Assembly: GCA_951813605.1 (NCBI GenBank)
Contig: OX638379.1
Coordinates: 5,158,062-5,222,061, forward strand
Length of the DNA stretch: 64,000 bases
Direction: 5' to 3'
From: an uncultured Bryobacterales bacterium
GTDB lineage: Bacteria; Acidobacteriota; Terriglobia; Bryobacterales; UBA6623
The position numbers and the translations under genes were made by a program. The notes beneath the pieces were generated by a model that saw only the letters and a list, made by a program, of their open reading frames with translations, was not told where the DNA came from and did not search any database. Positions within the stretch are counted from its first letter, which is position 1, and each line of letters opens with the position of its first letter. Below are positions 41,900 to 49,708 of this stretch, piece after piece.

Positions 41900-43150
41900 C
41901 TAGGCGCCTTCCCAAAGTGCTCGAACGGGTACCGCGTACATCGAGTCTCCGAAACTCGCGCTGGTCTCGCCATCGTAGAGCACCACGCCAGCGGCAAATT
42001 TCCCCCCTGCAGCTGACTTTAGCTTGCGCAGTCCGCGGAAATCGGACTGCGTCGCAGTGGCTGCCGCCTTGACCTCAATTCCAGCCACCTCCAGAGCGCC
42101 TCGCTCTATGACTAGGTCTACCTCTGCTTGATCCCTGTCTCGAAAATGAAAGAACGAGTACGGCTGGCCGCGCCAACTCGCTTGTCGGCGGATTTCCTGA
42201 ACGACGAACGACTCCAGCATCTGACCGAGAAGCGGTCGATTCGCCATGAGTCCCATAGGCTGGACGCCAACCAGCGCGCATGCCAGCCCCGAGTCCTCCA
42301 TGTGGATCTTCGGAGTCTTGACCAGACGGCTCATTCGATTGCTGTGCCAAGGCGCAAGCTTGTCTACTAGGAAAAGTCGCTCCAGCAAAGTGAAATAGTC
42401 TCGAATTGTGTTCCGGCTAAGTTGAAACGGCGCTGCCAGCTTGCTCAGATTGAAGAGTCGGGCTGTCTGTGCGGCGGCCAATTCAAGCAGTCTCGGTAGC
42501 GCCTCAAACGAGTGAATCCTGGCCAGGTCTCGCACGTCGCGCTGGACTAGGAGGTCAGCGTAATCCCGGTACCAAGCCGAGCGTCGGCGTCCGAGCGGGC
42601 GCACCAGGGCCGCAGGGAAACCGCCACTTGCAATCCGTTCGGCGAGATCGCCGGGCAATCGGTCCGATTGTCGGGTCTGGAACTGGCCCGCGAACAAGGC
42701 TTCTAGGAACCCGTTGGTCTGACACTTCGCGATTTCACCTTGCGAAAACGGACAAAGGCGGACGATTTGCATTCGGCCCGCCAGCGAGTCGGCCAGACGC
42801 GAAACCAGCAGCACATTGCTTGAACCGGTCAGAATGAATCGACCCGGCGCCCGATTGCGATCAACAGCGATCTTGAGTGCGTTGAACAAAGTCGGTACTC
42901 GCTGAACTTCATCCAGGATGACTCGCTCCGGCAACTCAAATACGAAGCCCGACGGATCACTTTGCGCCGCGCCTCTAGCGACATCGTCGTCGAAGCTAAC
43001 GTAGGCGTATCCGCGCGGCTCGCCCACCATCCGTGCAAGAGTGGTTTTTCCGCACTGGCGAGGGCCGTGAATGAGCGTTACCGGCGAGTCGGCCAGCGAT
43101 TCTGTTACAAGGACTTCTGCGCAGCGGGGATATAACTTTTCCGTTTGCAT
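41900..43150 (-). CDS. AAA ATPase with DUF4143 domain
   Basis: 416 residues. Walker A is HGPRQCGKTT (residues about 29-38), Walker B VILDEVQRVP, and sensor-1 ILTGSSN. DUF4143 follows at about residues 210-400 (YADLLVQRDVRDLARI, FNLSKLAAPFQLSRNTIRDYFTLLERLFLVDKLAPW, and the nuclease-like tail FHFRDRDQAEVDLVIE…EVAGIEVKAAATATQSDFRGLRKL, which has the D-x-V-I-E…E-V-K core of PD-(D/E)xK enzymes). Members are widespread, often beside toxin-antitoxin or mobile DNA; the biochemical role is unclear. It stands alone, next to a tandem repeat and a pseudogene. Confidence 0.92.
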   Translation of the reverse strand: MQTEKLYPRCAEVLVTESLADSPVTLIHGPRQCGKTTLARMVGEPRGYAYVSFDDDVARGAAQSDPSGFVFELPERVILDEVQRVPTLFNALKIAVDRNRAPGRFILTGSSNVLLVSRLADSLAGRMQIVRLCPFSQGEIAKCQTNGFLEALFAGQFQTRQSDRLPGDLAERIASGGFPAALVRPLGRRRSAWYRDYADLLVQRDVRDLARIHSFEALPRLLELAAAQTARLFNLSKLAAPFQLSRNTIRDYFTLLERLFLVDKLAPWHSNRMSRLVKTPKIHMEDSGLACALVGVQPMGLMANRPLLGQMLESFVVQEIRRQASWRGQPYSFFHFRDRDQAEVDLVIERGALEVAGIEVKAAATATQSDFRGLRKLKSAAGGKFAAGVVLYDGETSASFGDSMYAVPVRALWEGA

Positions 43151-43169
43151 GCGTCCAGTGCCCGCTAGG

Positions 43170-43262
43170 TTCGGCTAACTGTCAGTTTACACGTCGGCTG
43201 ATTGTCAGTTTACACCTCGGCTGATTGTCAGATCATGTCTCGACTGATTGTCAGATTGCACA
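43170..43262. repeat. Four tandem 23-bp repeats, resembling an IS21-family end
   Basis: The unit is about 23 bp, with a consensus of TCGGCTGATTGTCAGTTTACA-type sequence. Copy 1 starts near 43170, copies 2-4 at 43193, 43216 and 43239; copies 1 and 2 share CTGTCAGTTTACAC/TTGTCAGTTTACAC, and copies 3 and 4 are more diverged. Multiple short repeats starting near TGTCAGTTTACAC are a known feature of IS21-family ends, but no transposase gene and no opposite end are visible. It is either a remnant of an insertion sequence or an independent tandem array. Confidence 0.6.
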
Positions 43263-43289
43263 TTCGCTCGCCGGCTCTGCTGGCAAGGT

Positions 43290-44338
43290 CGACATTCCTT
43301 GCGGCCATCGCGACGACGGCCCCAGCTCAGCTTCATCGGGTCGGTGTTGGCCGCGGCACTGAACCGACCGTCAGGAGTGGACTTATATCATCCCGGGAGC
43401 GTTTACATCGCTGATAGTCGACGTCTCCGGATTCGGAAAGGAAATACTGTCGCAATCATCAGGTCCATTGCGGGGACAGGGAGGTCAGGATGCGACGCAG
43501 ACCGCAGTCCGGCGACGAGCTTCAGCCTCGGAATCTCAACCGCCGTTGCCGGCGACCTTGAAGGGGCTGCCTGCGTGGTGGAACTTCGCACCCACCGCAT
43601 TCGAGTTGTGGCCTAGGAAATCCCCGCTCAGGAAGTCATCGCGGGCCTCAACGGCGCGAGCCATCCCGATAGCGTGACTCTGGAACCGCAGTAATGCTGG
43701 CCGGAACAAGCTTGGCTTCCGGCACGCGTTCCGCCACCCCTGTGCCGCAGTCGGCTCCGGTGCCGACGTCGATGCTTGGTGAGTGCATGACAGTCGCCGA
43801 CGGTGCCCTGCCGGGGCGCGAGGCGGGCCTGTACTCGGTTTTTCAGACTGGAATCAGGTTCCTGCTACCCGAATCGACCGTGACGGGGCTCGCGGTAGTG
43901 ACATTGCATCGGGACGGCGCGAAGTCCCAAGAGCTAGCGGTGCGCTTCAGCGGCGTCGCTGCGGCGTCGGCCTTTCGTGTTTCCCGGGAAGGCAGCCACA
44001 CTTGACTCGAAATCGCGCGGTACGATGCCGCACTCAGCGGATGCGTGCGCGTTCCGCCGGACTTCGGCTCTGGGCTCGACAAGCCGTACGTCGGACTCTC
44101 CGGGGCGAGCATGCGGGGCGCAACCAGGAAGGCTGGCTTGACGATCCGCGGGAAGCACGTAATTGTGGAGTCCTCAGGGCTTTCGGACGGGGTCCACGGT
44201 GTAGACGAGGGTGTGGACGAGGTGCTCGTCGGGCCGCTGTCGCGCTCGTTCCGCCGTCGCGGTGCGACCGATGCCTTGGCTAGCGTCGTTGTCGTCGACG
44301 GGCAGACGTCGAACACAGTGACGATCGCCTGCAACTAG
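43290..44338 (+). pseudogene. Decayed NHL-repeat + TIGR03437-type secreted protein
   Basis: Three pieces of one gene survive in different frames. First (frame of 43248), NHL repeat sequence: RPSGVDLYHPGSVYIADS, RSIAGTGRSG, ADRSPATSFSLG and THRIRVV, closed by a TAG at 43614. The frame reopens as VIAGLNGASHPDSVTLEPQ and stops with TAA at 43692. Second, another frame from 43694 reads AGTSLASGTRSAT…VPTSMLGECMTVADG…GLYSVFQTGIRFLLPESTVTGLAVVTLHRDG, up to TGA at 44003. Third, the same frame from about 44012 gives YVGLSGASMRG…VGPLSRSFRRRG…VVVDGQTSNTVTI, which is the end of the acidobacterial TIGR03437 domain. Two stops and a frameshift make it non-functional. A signal-peptide-like piece (STFLAAIATTAPAQ) upstream could mark the old start, next to the 23-bp repeats. 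Confidence 0.8.
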
Positions 44339-44446
44339 GCGAAGCGGAAAGACGGCTCGGAATCTTTTGGGCAAGTGTGGCCTGCCTCTGCCCGTCGCGC
44401 GACAATTTGGCGCCTCCTATTGGCCGGAGGGAGTGTGCCGGAGGTC

Positions 44447-45040
44447 CTACCCGGTGCCTAGGGCCCGATTGAGCAGCGTCGCGCAGCGAGGCGGGTAGTC
44501 GATCGTGAGCGCGGCTTGCTGACCTTCCTCGGACATCTTCCGCCAAGTGCGTCGCAGAATGTTGACCATGCTGGTTTCTTCCTGCGCATCGGAAAACGCA
44601 TCGAAGTAGTGGTCGAGGAAGACCAGGCAGGCCACGTCTTCCAGCAGCTGCGCCCAAGGGTCGATCTTGAATTTCTCTTTGCGGATTATGCCCTGTACTC
44701 GTGCCACCATTTCGTCTTCAAACCTACACTCGCGCATGATCGCGCCCGCCACGTCGGCATGGAATCGGCCCAGATCTCGTCTCCATTTGAGATAGGCCCT
44801 CCGCCCTGCGGGGTAGCTTGCGCGAGGAATCTCCCACCGGCGGATGTGCTGCGCTCGTACCGCCAGCCTGACTTCGTCCGGGGCGCTCGGGTCCAAGCGG
44901 TCCAGCCATGCCGACATCCGCTGGCCGTAGACGAGTTCTTTCGGTGTCCCGTCTGGTTCGTGGTTCGGGTCTTCCGCATTGGCCGAGTCGAACCGCGCGA
45001 TGCAGGCACGCATCCGTTCGGCTTCCGATTGGCTCGTCAC
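44447..45040 (-). CDS. DUF4202 domain protein
   Basis: 197 residues, no signal peptide. Family landmarks are ARFDSANAEDPNHE, KELVYGQRMSAWLDRLDP, AVRAQHIRRWEIPRASYPAGRRAYLKWRRDLGRFHAD and LEDVACLVFLDHYFDAFS. The His/Asp pattern (QHIRRWE…FHAD…DVACLVFLDHY) resembles HD-type metal-binding helices, though the family has no assigned activity. Its ATG overlaps the TGA of rsmE (ATGA), so it is coupled to it. Role is unknown; a link to ribosome or sulfur metabolism is not shown. Confidence 0.9.
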   Translation of the reverse strand: MTSQSEAERMRACIARFDSANAEDPNHEPDGTPKELVYGQRMSAWLDRLDPSAPDEVRLAVRAQHIRRWEIPRASYPAGRRAYLKWRRDLGRFHADVAGAIMRECRFEDEMVARVQGIIRKEKFKIDPWAQLLEDVACLVFLDHYFDAFSDAQEETSMVNILRRTWRKMSEEGQQAALTIDYPPRCATLLNRALGTG

Positions 45041-45747
45041 TCCTCCTCCTTGGCAACGCTAGCGCATATCGCGGCCATGGCAACGGCCGCCGTTTCGGCG
45101 CGCAGGACTGTTGCGCCGAGGCTTGCCGCCTCGAACCCGTTCGCTTTCGCCAGGTCTTGCTCATCGGCGCTCCAGCCGCCCTCCGGGCCCACTAGGAACC
45201 GCGCCGTCTCGCCTCCGTAAACCCGCGTGACCGGCCTTCCGCCAAGATCGGCGAGCAAAATCCGTTCGGCCCGGCCGCCCCGCAGTGCCTCGGCGAAGCC
45301 AGTCGGCGGCTCCACGGCCGGCGCTGCGAGCCTTCTGGATTGCTGCGCTGCCTCGAAGCTGATCCGACGCCACCGCTCCAGACGCTTGGACGCTGCTGCC
45401 ACGAGCCGGGTGTCGCTGCGCTGGGCGATCACCGGGATGATGCACTGCACGCCGAGTTCGGTAAGCTTCTCGATCGCCCACTCGAAACGGCTAAATCTGA
45501 TGATGGCGATCGCGGCCTCAAGGTGGTGAGTTGGGAGGGTTTCAGGCAAGCGCCCCTCGATCCGGAAACGCACTTCCGAGGGAGAGCATGACTCGGTTAC
45601 GGCCCGGTAGGCTCGGACTTGGTCCGAAACTTCGATACGCTCTCCCGGACGCAACCGGGCCACCCGGGCCAAATGGTGCGCGGCACTTCCATGTGCTACT
45701 GCTTTGCCCTCCGAGATCGAGTCGACGAACACGCGGCGCAACGCCAT
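45037..45747 (-). CDS. rsmE: 16S rRNA (uracil1498-N3)-methyltransferase RsmE
   Basis: 236 residues. The N-terminal PUA-like part (VFVDSISEGKAVAHGSAAHHLARVARLRPGERIEV) is followed by a SPOUT methyltransferase domain with the knotted SAM-binding motifs RFLVGPEGGWSADEQDLA and LGATVLRAETAAVAMAAI. The LTELGVQCIIPVIAQRSDTRL and ISFEAAQQSRRL segments are also standard. RsmE methylates U1498 of 16S rRNA in the 30S subunit using S-adenosylmethionine. It overlaps the following DUF4202 gene by four bases and is divergent from the EEP gene (49 bases apart). Confidence 0.95.
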   Translation of the reverse strand: MALRRVFVDSISEGKAVAHGSAAHHLARVARLRPGERIEVSDQVRAYRAVTESCSPSEVRFRIEGRLPETLPTHHLEAAIAIIRFSRFEWAIEKLTELGVQCIIPVIAQRSDTRLVAAASKRLERWRRISFEAAQQSRRLAAPAVEPPTGFAEALRGGRAERILLADLGGRPVTRVYGGETARFLVGPEGGWSADEQDLAKANGFEAASLGATVLRAETAAVAMAAICASVAKEEE

Positions 45748-45796
45748 TCCTCAACCACTTTAGCCGCAAGCCCGCAGCGTCTCTGTAGACTGGAGG

Positions 45797-47026
45797 TTGG
45801 AACCGGGACCCGTCGGGACGGCTTCGCACGAGGTCGGCGAAGGCCTTTCCTGCCAGGCAGCAGCTCGAATCGTCCGGGAGCGCCTGCGCCCAAGGTTCGC
45901 CGCTCTCGCCCGCTGCGCCTCGACGCCTGCGTTGCTTGCGCACCCGTCCTACCGGGAGATCCGTCATCTGGCGGAACGAGTCCTGGGAACCACCGAGACC
46001 GGTAGCTTCGCTCCGCACGGCGCCCCTGCTAAGTCGTTTTATCGCTTGGTGGCATGGAACCTTGAGCGAGGAATCGAGTACGAGGGCCAGCTGGAAGCGC
46101 TGCGAAACCATCCGTACCTCAGGTCGGCCGACGTTTACTTGGTCACCGAAACCGACGTGGGTATGGCCCGCTCGGGCAATCGCAATATCGCCCGGGACCT
46201 AGCGGCCAGCCTTCGCCTTAACTACGCTTTCGCACCGTGCTATCTGAACTTGTCCAAGGGCGCTGGCGTCGAGAGCGAAGCCTACGGCGAGAACGATCTC
46301 GGGTTGCACGGCAACGCCATCTTGAGCCGCTATCCGATTCGCAATCCCCGGCCCATCGCACTCGCGAACGGCCGAGACAAGATGCGCGGAGGTGAGAAGC
46401 GCCTCGGCCGTCAAGCCGCGATCGCCGCCGAAATCGACCTTCCCGGCTTGGGCCTGAGCGTCTGCTCCGTGCATTTGGACGCCCAATCCAGCCAGCGCCA
46501 TCGCCGGAACCAGATGGAAGCAATTATCAAAGCGCTGCCGCAGTGGGGGCCAGCGGTCATCGGGGGCGACTGGAACACGACCACCTTCGATGCTTCCAGC
46601 GCTTCGTCGGCGATCGCTGGCTTCTGGGTCCGCGTGATGATCGGAGGGCGCAATACCATTCGGAACCACTTCCTGAGACCGTACGCGTATTTCGAAAGGG
46701 AGCTCTTTCGCTTGCTGGAGCGGCGCGGATTCAACTGGCGCGCAGCCAATCTGCTCGATGAGCGAACCACGTCTTACGACGTCGAGGATGCGAAGACGCA
46801 CGAGAACCTGCGCGAGTGGGTGCCCGCTTGGTGCTTTGACTTCATTCGCTGGGCACTGCGCGAGTTTGACGGAAAGTGCCCGCTCAAGATCGACTGGTTC
46901 GCTGTTCGCGAACTAGAGCCGCTCGCACCCGTGGTGCTGCACGAGTTCCGGGAACGCAGCCGCCCGCCCCTTTCTGACCACGACGCGATCGGCATCGACC
47001 TTCGCGTCCACGCGGCGGCAATATAA
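45797..47026 (+). CDS. Endonuclease/exonuclease/phosphatase (EEP) superfamily protein
   Basis: 409 residues. EEP motifs: VAWNLERGIEYEGQLEAL (Asn and metal-binding Glu), LVTETDVGMARSGNRNIA, VCSVHLDA, VIGGDWNTTTF (Asp and Asn) and the final LSDHDAIGIDL (catalytic His). All conserved catalytic residues of the DNase I-like fold are therefore present. An N-terminal extension of about 70 residues precedes the catalytic core. No signal peptide is clear, so it is likely cytoplasmic. The substrate may be nucleic acid, lipid or inositol phosphate; the family does not decide. It lies 15 bases before metW on the same strand. Confidence 0.88.
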   Translation: MEPGPVGTASHEVGEGLSCQAAARIVRERLRPRFAALARCASTPALLAHPSYREIRHLAERVLGTTETGSFAPHGAPAKSFYRLVAWNLERGIEYEGQLEALRNHPYLRSADVYLVTETDVGMARSGNRNIARDLAASLRLNYAFAPCYLNLSKGAGVESEAYGENDLGLHGNAILSRYPIRNPRPIALANGRDKMRGGEKRLGRQAAIAAEIDLPGLGLSVCSVHLDAQSSQRHRRNQMEAIIKALPQWGPAVIGGDWNTTTFDASSASSAIAGFWVRVMIGGRNTIRNHFLRPYAYFERELFRLLERRGFNWRAANLLDERTTSYDVEDAKTHENLREWVPAWCFDFIRWALREFDGKCPLKIDWFAVRELEPLAPVVLHEFRERSRPPLSDHDAIGIDLRVHAAAI

Positions 47027-47041
47027 TTAGGAAACGATTCG

Positions 47042-47668
47042 ATGCCCGCATTAGAGGCGATGGAAGAGACAGTCGCGACGCCGGACTCGCTGGGCCGGAA
47101 GGAGCTCGCCATCATCTCCGAGCTCGTTGCGGATTCGGCGCGAGTGCTCGATCTAGGATGCGGGGAAGGCGACCTGCTCGCTTGGCTCGTGAAGTACAAG
47201 AAGGTGCAGGCGCGCGGTGTCGAGATCGCCACCGAAAAGGTTCGGCGCTGCGTTGAGCTCGGCCTGTCGGTTTTCCAAGGCGATATCAACAAGGGGCTTG
47301 CCGACTACCCCGACGCCTGCTTTGACTATGTGATCCTTAGCCAGACGCTGCAAGTGGTGCGGCAGCCTCTGAAGGTATTGCGGGAAATGAGGCGGGTGGG
47401 GCAGCGTATCGTCGTGGAATTCCCCAATTTCGGCCACTGGTCGGTGCGGCTCTCGCTCCTTTGCTCCGGCCGGGCTCCCCGGACCAGACATCTGCCTTAC
47501 GCTTGGTACGACTCCCCGAATATCCGCGTGCTGACGATTCTGGACTTCGAGGAACTGCTCCGCGATGAGGGCCTGCGCGCCGAGAAGGCCTTCTACCTTC
47601 GGCGCGGGCAGCTCATCAGCGTCTGGCCCAACATGCGAGCTGACTCGGCGATCTACCTGCTCAGCTGA
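47042..47668 (+). CDS. metW: MetW family methyltransferase-like protein
   Basis: 208 residues. The class I methyltransferase fold starts with VLDLGCGEGDLLAWLV; MetW-specific features follow: GVEIATEKVRRCVELGLSVFQGDIN, FDYVILSQTLQVVRQPLKVLREMRRVGQRIVVEFPNFGHWSVRLSLLCSGRAP, and LPYAWYDSPNIRVLTILDFEELL. In Proteobacteria MetW partners with homoserine acetyltransferase MetX in methionine synthesis; no metX is nearby. It follows the EEP gene and its end overlaps the convergent GT9 gene by eight bases. Confidence 0.92.
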   Translation: MPALEAMEETVATPDSLGRKELAIISELVADSARVLDLGCGEGDLLAWLVKYKKVQARGVEIATEKVRRCVELGLSVFQGDINKGLADYPDACFDYVILSQTLQVVRQPLKVLREMRRVGQRIVVEFPNFGHWSVRLSLLCSGRAPRTRHLPYAWYDSPNIRVLTILDFEELLRDEGLRAEKAFYLRRGQLISVWPNMRADSAIYLLS

Positions 47669-48683
47669 ACGCGCCGCGCCGGGACAACACTTCCGCGACC
47701 GCCTCGGAGACTGAATCGGGCGCCACCGACAGGATGCAGCGAGGTGCATCGAACGCGTAGCATCGGTCGCCCCGGCACGGCTTGCAGTCCCAGGCGGTTT
47801 CGACGACACGGTGGGGGCTGCGCCAAGGGTGCCATGCCCGGGAGTCCGATGAGCCGAAGATCGTAATGCACGGAACGCCGAACGCCGCGGCGACATGAGA
47901 GGGTCCGGAGTCGTTACCGACGAATAGTTCGGCCCCTGCCATCAAGGACATGAGCCTGGCGACGGGCAAACCCTTTCGGACCTCAAAGCCGGACACCTGA
48001 TTGGCCAGGTCCTCTTCTCCCGGGCCGGCCACGAACACCGGCTCGAGATCGTGCCGTTCCCGAATCTCCGTGGCAAGAGAGAGGAAGTGAGGCAGCGGCC
48101 AGGCTTTGGTGAAATAGGCTGCTCCGGCATGGATGACCGCGTAGGGCCGGCCGGCCTTCTGTGGCTCCGCCACGAGACGCGAGTTCGGAATCTCGCCCGG
48201 CGCCGCTCCTAGGTGAATCATGGCGGCAGCATGGTGCTCGGCGGTGTGCACCGTAGCATCGGAGGCGCGGCCCAGCACCTCCTGGGCGCGCGGAATCCGC
48301 ACATTGTAGGCCCACGAGTGCCGGAAATGCCCGAACCCGGCGCGGCAGCCGGCACCGGACAGGGCAGTGAGCCATGCCGCCGTCGACCCGCCGTGCATGT
48401 CCACGCATAGGTCCGGTCGCAATGCTCGCACCTGCCGCACCAGATTGGCTTTCGCAGCGATTCCCGCTTGCGGCTCGATGCGCAGGACCCCATCGATGTC
48501 AGGCTGACGAACAAGCAGGTCCGCGAACCGCTCGTCCATCGCCACGTGAATGCTGGCGGTCGGAAGCGCGCGACGCAGTAGCGCGAAGGCGGGGGTAGCT
48601 AGAACGGTGTCTCCGAGCGACCGAAGCCTCACAAGGACAACGGAAGCCTCGGGGCCTAGCCGGGCGAAAACAGAGTCGCCCAC
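47661..48683 (-). CDS. Glycosyltransferase family 9 (heptosyltransferase-like)
   Basis: 340 residues. GT9 marks: ASVVLVRLRSLGDTVLATPAFALLRRALP at the N-terminus, CVDMHGGSTAAWLTALSGA, YAVIHAGAAYFTKAWPLPHFLSLA, and the C-terminal donor site LFVGNDSGPSHVAAAFGVPCITIFGSSDSRAWHPW. Members add heptose or a related sugar from an ADP-activated donor to lipid A-core at the inner membrane. A Cys pair in CKPCRGDRCYAFDAPRC near the end is unusual and could bind metal. It is nine bases downstream of the KDPG-type aldolase and co-directional, and converges on metW. Confidence 0.93.
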   Translation of the reverse strand: MGDSVFARLGPEASVVLVRLRSLGDTVLATPAFALLRRALPTASIHVAMDERFADLLVRQPDIDGVLRIEPQAGIAAKANLVRQVRALRPDLCVDMHGGSTAAWLTALSGAGCRAGFGHFRHSWAYNVRIPRAQEVLGRASDATVHTAEHHAAAMIHLGAAPGEIPNSRLVAEPQKAGRPYAVIHAGAAYFTKAWPLPHFLSLATEIRERHDLEPVFVAGPGEEDLANQVSGFEVRKGLPVARLMSLMAGAELFVGNDSGPSHVAAAFGVPCITIFGSSDSRAWHPWRSPHRVVETAWDCKPCRGDRCYAFDAPRCILSVAPDSVSEAVAEVLSRRGAFS

Positions 48684-48692
48684 TCGACCGCC

Positions 48693-49343
48693 TCAGGCTG
48701 CGCGCCCTTCGGCCACTGTTTCCATGAAGCCCCGGGCGGCGGTCTCTATGCGGGCGAATTCCCGCTTTTGCAGCCATCGCTTGTTGACAAGGTCCGACCC
48801 TACGGCGACGGCGCTCGCGCCGGCGCGGAAGAATTCCGCTGCGTTATCCAGGTTCACGCCACCCGTCGGCACCAGCAACACCTGCGGCAGGGGCGCTTTG
48901 AGCGCCCTGATGTACCTAGCGCCGCCCAGGGCGCCTACAGGAAAGACTTTGACCATTGTGGCCCCCGCATTCCACGCCATCATGATCTCGGTCGGCGTCA
49001 GTGCCCCGGGGACCACGCACTTGGAATAGCGGTTGCAAATCTCGATCGTTTCGAGATCCAGCGAGGGGGTGACGCAGAATTCCGCCCCGGCCAGCATGCA
49101 GTTCCGGGCAGTCGTGGCGTCCAAGACCGTTCCCGCTCCGAGCACCAAGCTGTCGCCGAAGCGATCGCACGCCGTCTCCAGGGTCTTGAGGGCCCCGGGG
49201 ACCGTCATGGTGACTTCAAGGAGCGGAATGCCCGCGCTGTAGATGGCCTCGATCGCATACAAAGCGTGGGCCGAGTTGTCGGTGCGGACGATCGGGATGA
49301 TGCCGACATCCAGGATGGTGTTCAAGATGTCTTGCTTGGCCAT
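48693..49343 (-). CDS. KHG/KDPG aldolase family protein
   Basis: 216 residues from an ATG at 49343; a longer frame to 49523 carries an Arg/Ala-rich extension and is unlikely. Features of the class I Schiff-base aldolase: IIPIVRTDN, LEVTMTVPGAL (Glu), LVLGAGTVLDATTARNCMLAGAEFCVTPSLD, MVKVFPVGALGGARYIRALKAPLPQVLLVPTGGVNLDNAAEFFRAGASAVAVGSDLV, where the Lys of VKVFP forms the Schiff base. It would split 2-keto-3-deoxy-6-phosphogluconate or 4-hydroxy-2-oxoglutarate to pyruvate. In E. coli Eda an Arg follows the Glu (LEVTLR); here that position is Thr (TMTV), so substrate phosphate or carboxylate binding may differ. Confidence 0.9.
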   Translation of the reverse strand: MAKQDILNTILDVGIIPIVRTDNSAHALYAIEAIYSAGIPLLEVTMTVPGALKTLETACDRFGDSLVLGAGTVLDATTARNCMLAGAEFCVTPSLDLETIEICNRYSKCVVPGALTPTEIMMAWNAGATMVKVFPVGALGGARYIRALKAPLPQVLLVPTGGVNLDNAAEFFRAGASAVAVGSDLVNKRWLQKREFARIETAARGFMETVAEGRAA

Positions 49344-49708
49344 TGGTGCAGCAACCCAAGCCGATACAGTACCAGAGCCGCGGAAGGCACGGCAATTCGG
49401 TGCAGGCTGAGAGCTGCGCGCAGGGTTTCGAGCGCGTCCCGAGCCGAAAGCCTTTGCGGTTCTGTCCTGCGAGGCCAGCCAAGGCGCGGCCCATCGGTGG
49501 CAAGTCCGCGATGCGGGGGGCAAGGGGTCGCTCGGGGGAGTTGCCCATCGAATGTTTCCAGCTTTGCCTTGCTACTACTTCGCGAAGCTAGAAGCGGCAA
49601 GTGCCCAGGAACTTCAAGCCACGCCACTGTGCTTGGATTGGGGCCGAAGCGCGCGACGGGCGGTTCGATGCTGGAGCGCCCGACGAATGCTCACTACACT
49701 GAGAGTGC
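49344..49708. other. Divergent intergenic region between the aldolase and DegT genes
   Basis: 365 bases. A minus-strand open frame (49322-49627) runs into the first bases of the aldolase gene; its last 50 codons look helical (RLSARDALETLRAALSLHRIAVPSAALVLYRLGLLHQW), but it has no recognisable family or ribosome-binding site. Otherwise nothing is seen; promoters for both flanking genes are expected. Confidence 0.4.

Noticed and set aside
49322-49627. A small minus-strand gene ahead of the KDPG-type aldolase
   Set aside because: Some helix-like sequence is seen, but there is no family match and no ribosome-binding site, and it overlaps the aldolase start.
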